Assembly (NCBI RefSeq): GCF_900112525.1
Contig: NZ_FOMD01000007.1
Span: 1-64,000 of the forward strand
DNA: 64,000 nt
Direction of reading: 5' to 3'
Source of the DNA: Klenkia taihuensis
GTDB taxonomy: Bacteria; Actinomycetota; Actinomycetes; Mycobacteriales; Geodermatophilaceae
In this document: positions 25,753-35,304 of the stretch, one piece after another
Layout of the letters: each line of letters begins with the position of its first letter
How positions within the stretch are numbered: position 1 is the first letter of the stretch
Made by a program: the position numbers and the translations under genes
The notes under the pieces: model-generated
What the model was told of the DNA's origin: nothing
Database searches by the model: none
What the model saw: only the letters and a program-made list of their open reading frames with translations

Positions 25753-26636
25753 ACGCGTTCCACCTCTCGGGTGCCGAACAGGCCGTAGGGGCGCACGAGC
25801 AGGACGACCAGCAGCAGCACGTACGGGGAGACCAGCGAGAAGTTCTGGCCGAGGAAGGGCAGGTACTCGCCCTGGTAGGTGGCGAAGAAGCTCTCCACCA
25901 GGCCGACCAGCAGGCCGCCGACGACGGCCCCGCCGATGGAGTCCAGGCCGCCGATGATGATCGCCGGCAGGGCCTTGAGCGCGATGACCCAGGTGGACTG
26001 GTCCACCCCGCCACCGGCACCCACGAAGGCCCCGGCCACCGCGGCGATGCCCGCGGCCATCGCCCAGGCCAGCGCGGTCATCGACCCGACCGGGACGCCC
26101 TGCACCAGCGCGGTCTCCTGGTCCAGCGAGGAGGCCCGCATGGCCAGCCCGTACCGGCTGTACCGGAAGAAGGCGAACAGCCCCGCCCCCACGACCAGCA
26201 GGACGACGGCCATGGCGATGTAGCGTTCCTGCACCGGCAGGCCGAGCACGTCGACGGTGCTCAGCCCCCACGGGTCGCCGACGTTGCGCACGTCGGGCCC
26301 GATGAAGACGTTCACCACGACCCGGATGGCGATGTCCAGGCCCAGGGTGATGATCGCGACGACGAACACCGGCCGGCCGATCATCGGCCGGATGGTGGTC
26401 CGCTCCAGGCCCCAGCCCAGCATCGCGATGGCGATCGCGGCCAGCGGGACGGCGAGGTAGAACCCGACCGGGCCGGCCAGGTAGCTGACCAGCACCGCGC
26501 CGGCCAGCATGAGCGCCGGCTGGGCGAAGCTGACCACCTTGGACGACTTGTAGATGATCACGAAGCTGACGGCCAGCAGCGCGTAGACCGAGCCGAAGCC
26601 CAGCCCCCGCACCACGGTCAGCAGGACGTCCCTCAC
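25749..26636 (-). CDS. ABC importer permease, LivH-like
   Basis: This 295-residue permease shows the typical LivH features: YALLAVSFVIIYKSSKVVSFAQ near the N-terminus and the MTALAWAMAAGIAAVAGAFVG region. It ends with the family's RPYGLFG. It partners the LivM-like protein. The GTG start overlaps the ligase stop by 4 bases, so the operon is translated in series. Confidence 0.92.
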   Translation of the reverse strand: MRDVLLTVVRGLGFGSVYALLAVSFVIIYKSSKVVSFAQPALMLAGAVLVSYLAGPVGFYLAVPLAAIAIAMLGWGLERTTIRPMIGRPVFVVAIITLGLDIAIRVVVNVFIGPDVRNVGDPWGLSTVDVLGLPVQERYIAMAVVLLVVGAGLFAFFRYSRYGLAMRASSLDQETALVQGVPVGSMTALAWAMAAGIAAVAGAFVGAGGGVDQSTWVIALKALPAIIIGGLDSIGGAVVGGLLVGLVESFFATYQGEYLPFLGQNFSLVSPYVLLLVVLLVRPYGLFGTREVERV

Positions 26637-28500
26637 GAGCGGGCTCCCTTGCTGTACATCGACTCGACGAGGGGGGTGTAGCGCTCGGCCAGCGCGGACC
26701 GGCGGACCTTCTGGGTCGCGGTGAGCTCGCCGTCCTCGTGGTCGAGGAGCTTGGGCAGCAGCCGGAACGTCTTGATCTGCTCGACCGGGTTCAGGCCGGC
26801 GTTGACGCCGTCGACGATGCCCTGGACCAGCTCCTTCACCTCGGCGCGCTCGGTGAGGTCGCGGTAGGTGGTGAAGGCGATCCGCTGCTTCTGCGCCCAG
26901 TCGCCGACCGTGTCGGGCTCGATGCCGATGAGCGCGGTCAGGTAGGGACGCCGGTCGCCGATGACCACGCACTCCTTGATCAGCGGCGAGACCTTGACGG
27001 CGTTCTCGATCTCCGACGGGGCGACGTTCTTGCCGCCGGCGGTGATCATGATGTCCTTCATCCGGTCGGTGATCCGCAGCCGGCCGTCCTCCAGCACCCC
27101 GACGTCACCGGTGTGCAGCCAGCCGTCGGCGTCGATGGCCTCGGCCGTGGCGTCGGGCCGGTTCCAGTAGCCGGCGAAGGTCGCCGGGCCGCGGGTGAGC
27201 ACCTCGCCGGTGCCCTCGTCGATGCGCAGCTCGACCGAGTCGTGCGGCTCCCCCACGGTGCCCAGCCGGATCCGGCCGGGCCGGTTCGCGGTGGCCGAGG
27301 CGGTGTTCTCGGTCATCCCGTAGACCTCGTGCACCGGCACGCCGATGCCCATGAAGAAGCGCAGGACGTCGACCGAGACGGGCGCGGCGCCGCAGCCGGC
27401 CCAGCGCACCCGGCGCAGCCCGAGGCGGTCGCGCAGCGCCCGGACCACCAGCACCCAGGCGATGCCGTGCAGCAGCCGGCTGCCGGCGGTGTGCTTGCCG
27501 CCGTTGGCCTCCATCGCGGTGGCGACCTTGGCCGACAGCGCCAGGCCGAGGTTTCCGGCGTTGCGCTTGAGGGTGCTGGCCGCCGACTGCTTGACCTGCA
27601 CGGTGGCCAGCAGCTTCTCCCAGATCCGCGGGACCGCGAAGAAGAAGGTCGGCTGGATCTCGCGCAGGTTCTCCGGGACCGTGTCGATGGACTCGGCGAA
27701 GTTGACCTGGATGCCGGTGGCGGCGTTGTTCCAGGTGGTGAAGATGCGCTCGGCCACGTGGCACAGCGGCAGGTAGGACAGCGACAGGTCCTTGGGGCCC
27801 GCGGGCGGGTCCAGCAGACCGGCCGGGCCGGTGAGCGCGGCGATGGTGGCCTCGACGTTGCCGACGGTGAGCATGGCGCCCTTGGGCGCCCCCGTCGTCC
27901 CCGACGTGTAGATCAGGGTCATCAGGTCGCCGGGCTGCGTCTGCGCCATGGCCTGCTCGACCGCACCCGGGTGGGCGGCGCGGTGCGCGCGGCCGCGGTC
28001 GAGGAGGTCCGCCCAGGAGGTCAGGCGGGCGTCGGTGTAGCGGCCGCGGATGCCGCGGGGCTCGATGTAGAGGAGGTGCTCCAGGGCCGGCAGCTCGGCG
28101 GAGACCTCCAGCGCCTTGTCCAGCTGCTCCTGGTCCTCGGCGACGAGCACCCGGGCGCCGGAGTCACGCAGCACGTGCACCACCTCGGCCGGCGGGTTGG
28201 TCGGGTAGAGCCCGACGGTCACCGCGCCGACGGCGACGGCGGCGAGGTCGGCGACCAGCCACTCGCGGCGGTTCTCCGACTGGATGGCCACCCGGTCACC
28301 GCGCTGCACGCCCAGGTCGAGGTAGGCGTGCGCGACGTCCAGGACGTCGTCCCAGTACTGCGACCAGCTGGTCTCCCGCCACAGGCCCTTCTCCTTGGAC
28401 CGCATCGCCACCCCGGTGGGGGTCTCGCAGGCGCGGTCCCGGACCCGGGTGACCACCGTGGTGGTCCCGGTGCCCTGCGTGCTCGGCTCGAGCGTGGTGG

Positions 28501-28504
<4 letters not shown>
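26633..28504 (-). CDS. AMP-dependent (acyl-CoA) synthetase/ligase
   Basis: This 623-residue adenylate-forming enzyme is of the long-chain acyl-CoA ligase type: ATP loop LIYTSGTTGAPKG, YGMTEN, GWLHTGDVG and the hinge region DIMITAGGKNVAPSEIE. It activates a carboxylic acid to its CoA thioester. It sits between ATPase and permease genes with ATGA/GTGA overlaps on both sides. The importer and ligase probably act together, with uptake followed by CoA trapping. The acid is not identifiable from sequence. Confidence 0.93.
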
Positions 28505-29330
<826 letters not shown>

Positions 29331-29334
<4 letters not shown>

Positions 29335-30113
29335 GACAGCCACCTCTTCCGGCGCTTGTAGTGCTTGACGTCGCGGAAGCTGCGCTCGCCCTCGGCGCCC
29401 AGGCCCAGGTAGAACTCCTGGATGTCGGAGTCGTCGAGGAGCTCCTGCGCGGGCTTGTCCATGACGACCCGACCGGTCTCCAGCACGTAGCCGTGGTCGG
29501 AGATGGACAGCGCCATCGAGGCGTTCTGCTCCACCAGCAGGACCGTCGTCCCCTGCTCGTTGATCTGGCTGATCAGGTCGCGGATGCTGCCGACCAGCTG
29601 CGGGGCCAGGCCCAGGCTGGGCTCGTCGAGCAGCAGGTAGCGCGGGGAGCTCATCATCGCCCGGCCCATGGCCAGCATCTGCTGCTCGCCGCCGGACAGG
29701 TAGCCCGCGGCCTGGGTGCGCCGCTCCAGCAGCCGGGGGAACAGGTCGTAGACCCGCTCCAGGTTCGCCGCCCGGTCCTTGGGCCGGGTGTGGGCGCCGA
29801 CGCGGAGGTTCTCCTCGACGGAGAACTCGCCGAACACCCGGCGGCCCTCGAGCACCTGGCTGATGCCGCGGGCGACGACCTGCTGGGGGTCCAGGTGGTC
29901 GATGCGCTCGCCGTCGAGGGTGATCTGGCCCCGGGTGACCGCGCCGTGGTGGATGTCCAGGAGGCCGGACAGCGCCCGGAGCAGGGTCGTCTTGCCGGCG
30001 CCGTTGGCGCCCAGGAGGCCCACGATCTTCCCGTCCGGGACCTCGAGGCTCACCCCCCGGAGCACCAGCACGACGTCGTCGTAGACGACCTCGAGGTTGC
30101 TGACTGCGAGCAC
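29331..30113 (-). CDS. ABC importer ATP-binding protein, LivF-like
   Basis: This ATPase of about 260 residues has Walker A GANGAGKTT, signature LSGGEQQ and Walker B LLLDEPSLGLAP. It is first gene of a six-gene operon (livF, livG, ligase, livH, livM, binding protein). I chose GTG at 30113, which gives the usual family start MLAVSNLEVVYDD and has a GAAGG upstream. An ATG at 30152 would add 13 non-family residues. The extra C-terminal tail is basic (KHYKRRKRW). Confidence 0.92.
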
Positions 30114-30154
30114 GTGCCGCCCTTCGTCGCTGGAGGTTGCACCGATCAACATCT

Positions 30155-30168
30155 GTGAGCCAGCTCAC
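30155..30168. promoter_or_regulatory. Palindrome upstream of the importer operon
   Basis: GTGAGCCAGCTCAC is a perfect 6+2+6 inverted repeat about 42 nt upstream of the livF-like start. It is a likely operator. No regulator gene is adjacent, so the binding protein would be encoded elsewhere. Confidence 0.5.
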
Positions 30169-30291
30169 CGGCTCCACGTGATGGGCGACACTAGGTGCCA
30201 GCTGTGAGGCGCGGAAGGGACGCGGCGCGTTCCGGCATCCGGAGGGGTGTTTCGTTATGCGCCCGTGATCGGGCAAGGCTGCGCGTTCAGC

Positions 30292-31206
30292 TCAGCCGAA
30301 CACCGGCAGGTCCCGAGCGGCGGCGAGCACCTGCTCGAGGGCGGCCGCGCAGCCCTCGTGCAGCGCGACCAGGTGGGCGAAGCCGTGCGGCACCCCGGCC
30401 AGGTCGAGCGCGGTCACCGGCACCCCCGCCCCGGCCAGCGCGGCCGCGTAGGCGCGGCCGGAGTCGCGCAGCGCGTCCAGCTCCGCGGTGGCCACCAGGG
30501 CCGGGGGCAGACCGGCGAGGTCGGCGGCCTCCAGCGGGCTGATCCGCGGGTCGGTCAGCGGCACCCCGCGGGGCACGTAGCTGCGGGTGTAGAAGCCCAT
30601 GTCGGCCAGCGCCAGGAAGGGGCTGGCGCCGTGCGCGTCGACCGAGGGCCAGTCCGCCCCGGCGGCGACCGAGGGGTAGAGCAGCAGCTGGGCGGCCGGC
30701 TGCGGTCCCCCCGCGGCGCGCAGCTGCTGGCAGGCGACGGCGGCCAGGTTGCCACCGCCGCTGTCGCCGGCGACCACCACCCGCCCCGGGTCCGCGGCGT
30801 GCGCCAGCGCCCACCGGACCGCGGCCACGGCGTCGTCCACCGCGGCCGGGAACGGGTGCTCGGGCGCCCGGCGGAACTCCACGGCGAGGACGACGGCGGA
30901 CAGCCCCGAGGCCAGCCGGGCGGCCAGCCCGCCGTACCCGGCCGCCGTCCCGACCGTCCAGCCACCGCCGTGCAGGAACACCACGGTCGCCCCGCCCGCA
31001 CCGGGCGGGTCGTACCGGTCCGCGGCGAGCCCTCCCCCGAGGTCGACCCGGGAGACGGGGACGTCGGGGGCGCCGGCCAGGCCGCGGGCGAGCAACCGGT
31101 CGAACCGCCCGCGGGCCGCCTCGAGCCCGACCTCGCGGGCGGGTGGGGTGAGCAGGGGGCCGAGCTCCTCGGCCAGCGCGGTCAGGTCCGGGGGCAGCGT
31201 CGCCAT
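30292..31206 (-). CDS. Alpha/beta hydrolase, HSL-type esterase
   Basis: This 304-residue enzyme is of the hormone-sensitive-lipase family (bacterial family IV): oxyanion motif HGGGW, nucleophile GDSGGG, then the acid Asp in ELDALRD and the His in PHGFAH. It probably hydrolyses short-chain acyl or aryl esters in the cytoplasm. ATG at 31206. The hexamer CAGGAT lies 6 nt upstream and there is no Shine-Dalgarno, suggesting a leaderless message. Confidence 0.92.
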   Translation of the reverse strand: MATLPPDLTALAEELGPLLTPPAREVGLEAARGRFDRLLARGLAGAPDVPVSRVDLGGGLAADRYDPPGAGGATVVFLHGGGWTVGTAAGYGGLAARLASGLSAVVLAVEFRRAPEHPFPAAVDDAVAAVRWALAHAADPGRVVVAGDSGGGNLAAVACQQLRAAGGPQPAAQLLLYPSVAAGADWPSVDAHGASPFLALADMGFYTRSYVPRGVPLTDPRISPLEAADLAGLPPALVATAELDALRDSGRAYAAALAGAGVPVTALDLAGVPHGFAHLVALHEGCAAALEQVLAAARDLPVFG

Positions 31207-31212
31207 GCCGGC

Positions 31213-31218
31213 ATCCTG
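31213..31218 (-). promoter_or_regulatory. -10 element of esterase gene (leaderless)
   Basis: Read on the minus strand, CAGGAT lies 6 nt before the ATG at 31206. The same hexamer and spacing precede two other minus-strand genes in this window, at 32776 and 58025. Confidence 0.45.
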
Positions 31219-31223
31219 CCGGG

Positions 31224-31547
31224 TCAGACCAGGACGCCCGCGCGCTCCAGCAGGCCCTGCACCCCGCCGGCGGGGCCGGCCAGCACGCGCATGGTCCGCC
31301 GACCGGCCTCGGCCGCGGCCGAGGCCTCGAGCAACGGGTGCAGCCCCGCGACCGCGACGAAGGGCACCCCGGTCAGGTCGACGACCAGGCCGCGCACCGC
31401 CGGGTCGGCCGCCACGCCGGTCAGCGCGGCGCGCAACTGGCCGGCGCTGACCGTGTCGACCTCGCCGGTCACGGTGACCCGGACGACGCCGTCCACCGGG
31501 TCGGCGACGACGATGCGCAGGGGCGCAGAGGACAGGGCTGCCGACAT
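31224..31547 (-). CDS. STAS domain protein lacking the phospho-serine
   Basis: This 107-residue protein has the STAS fold of anti-sigma-factor antagonists: RVTVTGEVDTVSAGQLRAAL, then VVDLTGVPFVAVAGLHPLL. In SpoIIAA-type proteins the loop reads DSSG and carries the regulatory Ser. Here it is A65-V66-A67-G68, so it cannot be phosphorylated there. It may be a constitutive antagonist or a partner for another protein. It lies 17 nt upstream of the esterase gene but apart in function. Confidence 0.85.
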   Translation of the reverse strand: MSAALSSAPLRIVVADPVDGVVRVTVTGEVDTVSAGQLRAALTGVAADPAVRGLVVDLTGVPFVAVAGLHPLLEASAAAEAGRRTMRVLAGPAGGVQGLLERAGVLV

Positions 31548-31648
31548 GGGCGCTCGTCTCGGAGACGGGGTGGGGCCGGCGTCCGCACTCTCGACCGCCG
31601 TCCCGAATCTAGAGCACGATCACGTTCCGGGTCCAGACCCGCCGGAAA

Positions 31649-32776
31649 TCAGCCCCAGACGTCGGCGGCGACCTGCACCACGAGCTCGAGCTTGGCGACC
31701 TGGTCCTCGCGGGTCAGCGCGTTGCCCTCGACGGTGGAGGAGAACCCGCACTGCGGCGACAGGGCCAGCTGCTCCAGCGGCACGTACCGGGCGGCCTCGT
31801 CGATGCGCCGCTTGAGGTCGTCGGCGCTCTCCAGCTCGGGCCGCTTGGTGGTGACCAGGCCCAGGACGACGCGCTTGCCCGGGGGCACGAACCGCAGCGG
31901 CTCGAACCCCCCGGAGCGCTCGTCGTCGAACTCCAGGAAGAACCCGTCGACCTCCAGCCCGCCGAACAGCGCCTCGGCGACGAAGTCGTAGCTGCCCTCG
32001 GCCGCCCAGGAGGAGCGGAAGTTGCCCCGGCACAGGTGGGTGGTGACCGCCAGCCCCTCGGGCCGGCCGGCCAGCGCGGCGTTGATCTGGGAGATGTAGC
32101 GCTCGTGCTGGTGCTCGGCGTCGCGGCCCTGCGCCGAGAGCTGCGCGCGCTGGGCCGGGTCGTTGAGGTAGGCCAGCGACGTGTCGTCGAGCTGCAGGTA
32201 GCGGCAGCCCTGCGCGGCGATGCCCTGCACCTGCTGCCGGTAGGCCGCCGACAGCGCGTCCCAGAAGGCGTCCTCGTCGGGGTAGGCCGCCGGGTCCACG
32301 GCCGCCGCGCCGCCGCGGTAGTGGACCATCGACGGCGAGGGGATGGTCAGCTTCGCCGTCTGGCCCGGCTGCACCGCGCCCTGCAGGTAGGCGAAGTCGT
32401 CGGCGAACACCGGCTCGTCGATCGACAGCGGCCCGGTGACCCGCAGCCCGGCCGGGGTGAAGTCCAGCGTGCCGTCGGCGTTGCGGAAGTGGACGGTGAT
32501 GTTCTCCTCCACCTTCTCGATGCCGCCGATCGAGTGGATGAAGTCCATGTGCCACGAGGCCCGGCGGAACTCCCCGTCGGTGGCGGTGCACAGCCCGACG
32601 TCGGCCTGCAGGCGGACCACCTCGTCGACCGCCTCGTCCTCCACCGCCCGCAGGCCCGCGGCGTCGAGCTCGCCGGCGGCGAACCGGCCGCGGGCCTCCA
32701 GCAGGTAGGGCGGGCGGAGCAGGCTGCCGACGTGGTCGGCGCGGAACGGCGGGCCGTCCGGGGTGGGGGCGCTCAT
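31649..32776 (-). CDS. Methionine synthase II (MetE C-terminal-like) family protein
   Basis: This 375-residue protein resembles the single-domain cobalamin-independent methionine synthase-like proteins (YxjG/YxjH type): FRADHVGSLLRPPYLL at the start, LQLDDTSLAYL mid-protein and zinc-site segments THLCRGN and LSPQCGFSS. It probably transfers a methyl group to a thiol from an unknown donor. ATG at 32776; CAGGAT lies 6 nt upstream. It is not next to methionine genes, so the methyl acceptor need not be homocysteine. Confidence 0.88.
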   Translation of the reverse strand: MSAPTPDGPPFRADHVGSLLRPPYLLEARGRFAAGELDAAGLRAVEDEAVDEVVRLQADVGLCTATDGEFRRASWHMDFIHSIGGIEKVEENITVHFRNADGTLDFTPAGLRVTGPLSIDEPVFADDFAYLQGAVQPGQTAKLTIPSPSMVHYRGGAAAVDPAAYPDEDAFWDALSAAYRQQVQGIAAQGCRYLQLDDTSLAYLNDPAQRAQLSAQGRDAEHQHERYISQINAALAGRPEGLAVTTHLCRGNFRSSWAAEGSYDFVAEALFGGLEVDGFFLEFDDERSGGFEPLRFVPPGKRVVLGLVTTKRPELESADDLKRRIDEAARYVPLEQLALSPQCGFSSTVEGNALTREDQVAKLELVVQVAADVWG

Positions 32777-32782
32777 CCCCCG

Positions 32783-32788
32783 ATCCTG
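32783..32788 (-). promoter_or_regulatory. -10 element of MetE-like gene (leaderless)
   Basis: Minus-strand CAGGAT is followed by 6 nt and then the ATG at 32776, with no Shine-Dalgarno. This gives a likely transcript start at the start codon. Confidence 0.45.
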
Positions 32789-32830
32789 GCCCACCGCGCC
32801 GGGGCCCGCCCGGCGCACAGGGTCCGCGCG

Positions 32831-32836
32831 GATACT
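32831..32836 (+). promoter_or_regulatory. -10 element of small membrane protein gene (leaderless)
   Basis: GATACT ends 6 nt before the ATG at 32843, and no Shine-Dalgarno is present. Confidence 0.4.
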
Positions 32837-32842
32837 CGGGCC

Positions 32843-33139
32843 ATGAGCAAGCGCGTGCAGATCGGGGCCGTGGTCTGGGTGCTGGCCACCGTCGGGGCGT
32901 TCTTCCTGGACCCGATCCTGGGCAGCGCGGTGCTGCTGTTCGGCGGCGTGCTGGTCGTGGTGGGCCACCTGGCCAGCCACTGGGGCGAGGGCACCACCTT
33001 CGAGGAGCGGGAGATGGCCCGCGCCCGGCGCCGCAAGGACAGGTACCAGGCCAACGCCGGCAAGCGGGCCAAGGACCGCGAGCGCTGGGAGGCCGGCAAG
33101 GCCCGCAGGGCGGCCCGGGAGGCCCGGAAAACCGGGTGA
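32843..33139 (+). CDS. Small membrane protein with charged coiled tail
   Basis: This 98-residue protein has two hydrophobic helices (VQIGAVVWVLATVGAFFLD and GSAVLLFGGVLVVVGHLA). They are followed by a strongly basic, Ala/Arg/Lys-rich helical tail of about 50 residues. The tail could bind nucleic acid or acidic phospholipid; no family is recognised. It is divergent from the MetE-like gene, with only 66 nt between starts, so their promoters lie close together. Confidence 0.75.
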   Translation: MSKRVQIGAVVWVLATVGAFFLDPILGSAVLLFGGVLVVVGHLASHWGEGTTFEEREMARARRRKDRYQANAGKRAKDRERWEAGKARRAAREARKTG

Positions 33140-33164
33140 CGGACGACGGCGACCGCTCTAGCGT
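33136..33164 (+). promoter_or_regulatory. Promoter for leader peptide/120-residue protein transcript
   Basis: GTGACG at 33136-33141 and TAGCGT at 33159-33164 are separated by 17 bp. The predicted start is at or just before the ATG at 33172, which would make the first open frame leaderless. Confidence 0.5.
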
Positions 33165-33171
33165 CGCCGTC

Positions 33172-33198
33172 ATGGGTTCCCTGCTGCTGTTCGGCTGA
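33172..33198 (+). CDS. Possible 8-residue leader peptide MGSLLLFG
   Basis: ATG at 33172 to TGA at 33196-33198 encodes MGSLLLFG. The last codons and stop enter a hairpin, TTCGGC at 33190-33195 with GCCGAA at 33203-33208. Its position right at a predicted transcript start, upstream of a gene with its own Shine-Dalgarno, and the run of three leucines suggest a translated leader. No function is proven. Confidence 0.4.
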   Translation: MGSLLLFG

Positions 33199-33278
33199 GA
33201 CCGCCGAACCCCTCGCCCGACCGACCGACCGGGCAGCAGCACACCCCTGCCCGGACCACCCCTCGTCCGGAGGTCCCC

Positions 33279-33641
33279 ATGACCCATCCCCCCGCACCCG
33301 GCTCCGCCGCCGCCACGGCGCGCGACACCCTCCCCGCCGACCAGCAGGAGGGCTTCGACCGGCTCGCGCACGGCGTCGCCGCCGCGCCCGGCAAGGCCCT
33401 CGGCGCCGTGCTGCGCGGCCAGCTGCCCGGCGTCGAGGGCGTGCGCTGGCTGCGCGCGGAGGGCCTGCCGCCCACCGCGCGGGCCACCGAGCTCACCCCC
33501 GGCCAGTGGCTCTCGCTGCACGCCACCTGGCTGCGCCTGGAGGGCACCCCGCACGCCGGCGTGCCCCACCGCGGAGGGGGCAGGCCCACCAGCAAGCACG
33601 GCCACGCCCCCGGCGCGCAGGCCGCCCCCCGCTGGTTCTGA
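33279..33641 (+). CDS. Hypothetical protein, 120 residues
   Basis: This soluble protein has an Ala/Pro-rich N-terminus, a helical centre (QEGFDRLAHGVAAAPGKALG; ELTPGQWLSLHATWLRLEG) and a basic, Gly/His-rich C-terminus ending APRWF. ATG start with GGAGGT at 33270-33275. I do not recognise a family. A leaderless short peptide and hairpin precede it on the same transcript. The repeat element at 33663 follows it. Confidence 0.65.
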   Translation: MTHPPAPGSAAATARDTLPADQQEGFDRLAHGVAAAPGKALGAVLRGQLPGVEGVRWLRAEGLPPTARATELTPGQWLSLHATWLRLEGTPHAGVPHRGGGRPTSKHGHAPGAQAAPRWF

Positions 33642-33662
33642 CCCCGTCCACCCCCGCCCGCG

Positions 33663-33735
33663 GTCGATCATCGTCATCCGCAGCCGCGACACGCCGTCCG
33701 ACGGCGGGTCCGGCCTGCGGATGACGATGGTCGAC
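33663..33735. repeat. Dispersed inverted-repeat element, copy A
   Basis: This 73-bp intergenic element has terminal inverted repeats: the 18-base ends GATCATCGTCATCCGCAG (33666-33683) and CTGCGGATGACGATGGTC (33715-33732) pair with one mismatch, extending 3 more bases outward. A second copy, in the opposite orientation, lies at 58677-58749. It looks like a REP-type palindromic element; no gene is inside. Confidence 0.75.
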
Positions 33736-33776
33736 GCGACGGGAAGTGTGTGCGAACTCCGGTTACATGCACTGGT

Positions 33777-33792
33777 TACCCGCGGGTAGGCT
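33777..33792 (+). promoter_or_regulatory. Promoter and overlapping palindrome of the ALDH-GMC operon
   Basis: TAGGCT at 33787-33792 is a -10 placed 6 nt before the ATG at 33799. It overlaps the perfect 12-bp palindrome TACCCGCGGGTA at 33777-33788, and GGTTAC occurs twice upstream (33761-33766 and 33774-33779). The arrangement suggests repression at the -10. Confidence 0.5.
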
Positions 33793-33798
33793 GCCCGC

Positions 33799-35304
33799 AT
33801 GTCTCTCGTCGAGGACCGGGGCACCGCCGCCCCCGCGGACACCTTCCGCTCCACCGACCCGGCCAACGGCGCGCTCGTCGCCGAGCTGCCGGTGCACTCC
33901 CCCGACGACGTGGCCGCCGCCGTGGCCCGCGCCCGGGACGCCGCCACCACCTGGGCCGCCCTCGGCTTCGCCGGCCGGCGCACCCGGCTGGCCGCCTACC
34001 GCGGCTACCTGGCCCGGCGGATGCACGAGCTGGCCGACCTGGTGCACCGGGAGAACGGCAAGCCGCACGCCGACGCGCTGCTGGAGATCACCCTCGCCGT
34101 CGACCACCTGGCCTGGGCCGGCGCGCACGCGAGGAAGACCCTCGGCCCGCGCAGCGTCAACCCGGGCCTGCTCGCGGCCAACCACCAGGCGGTGCTGGAG
34201 TACCAGCCGCTCGGCGTGGTCGGCGTCATCGGGCCGTGGAACTACCCCGTGTTCACCCCGATGGGCTCCATCGCCTACGCGCTGGCCGCGGGCAACGCCG
34301 TCGTCTTCAAGCCCAGCGAGTTCACCCCGGCCATCGGCCTCTGGCTCGCCGAGGCCTGGGCTGCCGCCGTCCCCGACGTCCCCGACGCCCTGCAGGTCGT
34401 CACCGGGCTGGGCGAGACCGGCGCCGCGCTCTGCCGCGCCGGCGTCGGCAAGGTCGCCTTCACCGGCTCGGCGGCGACCGGCAAGAAGGTCATGGCCACC
34501 TGCGCCGAGACCCTCACCCCGGTGCTCATGGAGTGCGGCGGCAAGGACGCGATGATCGTCGACGACGACGCCGACGTGGCCGCCGCCGCCGACGCCGCCG
34601 TGTGGGGCGCGATGAGCAACGCCGGGCAGACCTGCATCGGCATCGAGCGCGTCTACGCCACCGCCGCGGTGCACGACGCCTTCGTCGCCGCCGTCACCGC
34701 CAAGGTCGCGGGCCTGCGCCCGGGCTCCGACGAGGCCGCCGCCTACGGCCCGATGACCATGCCGTCGCAGACCGACGTCGTCCGCCGGCACCTCGACGAC
34801 GCCGCCGCCACCGGTGGCCGCGCCGCCACCGGCGGCACGATCACCGACGGCTACGTCGCCCCCACCGTGCTGCTCGACGTCCCCGAGACCTCGGCCGCGG
34901 TGCAGGAGGAGACCTTCGGCCCGACCATCACCGTCACGAAGGTCGCCGACGCCGAGCAGGCCCTCGAGCTCGCCAACGGGACGACGCTGGGCCTGGGCGG
35001 GTCGGTGTTCACCGGGTCGGCCAAGCGCGGCATGGACCTCGCCCGCCGGATGCGCAGCGGCATGACCAGCATCAACTCGGTGATCACCTTCGCCAGCGTG
35101 CCGTCGCTGCCCTTCGGCGGCGTCGGCGACAGCGGGTTCGGCCGCATCCACGGCGAGGACGGGCTGCGCGAGTTCACCCGGGCCAAGGCGATCACCCGGC
35201 AGCGGTTCGCCCTGCCGGTGCCGCTGATGAGCTTCACCCGGCCGGAGGGGGCCGCCGACGCCCTCGCCCGCGTCATGGGCCTGGTGCACGGACGCCACCG
35301 GTGA
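33799..35304 (+). CDS. NAD(P)-dependent aldehyde dehydrogenase
   Basis: This 501-residue enzyme has the aldehyde dehydrogenase set: GPWNYPVF, FTGSAATGKKV, the catalytic Glu in MECGGKD, the nucleophilic Cys in NAGQTCIG and EETFGPTI. It oxidises an aldehyde to its acid. It overlaps the GMC oxidoreductase by 4 bases, so the pair probably takes an alcohol through the aldehyde to the acid. The ATG appears leaderless behind TAGGCT. Confidence 0.95.
   Translation: MSLVEDRGTAAPADTFRSTDPANGALVAELPVHSPDDVAAAVARARDAATTWAALGFAGRRTRLAAYRGYLARRMHELADLVHRENGKPHADALLEITLAVDHLAWAGAHARKTLGPRSVNPGLLAANHQAVLEYQPLGVVGVIGPWNYPVFTPMGSIAYALAAGNAVVFKPSEFTPAIGLWLAEAWAAAVPDVPDALQVVTGLGETGAALCRAGVGKVAFTGSAATGKKVMATCAETLTPVLMECGGKDAMIVDDDADVAAAADAAVWGAMSNAGQTCIGIERVYATAAVHDAFVAAVTAKVAGLRPGSDEAAAYGPMTMPSQTDVVRRHLDDAAATGGRAATGGTITDGYVAPTVLLDVPETSAAVQEETFGPTITVTKVADAEQALELANGTTLGLGGSVFTGSAKRGMDLARRMRSGMTSINSVITFASVPSLPFGGVGDSGFGRIHGEDGLREFTRAKAITRQRFALPVPLMSFTRPEGAADALARVMGLVHGRHR

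Noticed and set aside
23161-25788. 875-codon plus-strand open frame opposite the binding protein and LivM genes
   Set aside because: It has no recognisable domain. The minus strand encodes a signal peptide, a binding protein and a permease in proper operon order.
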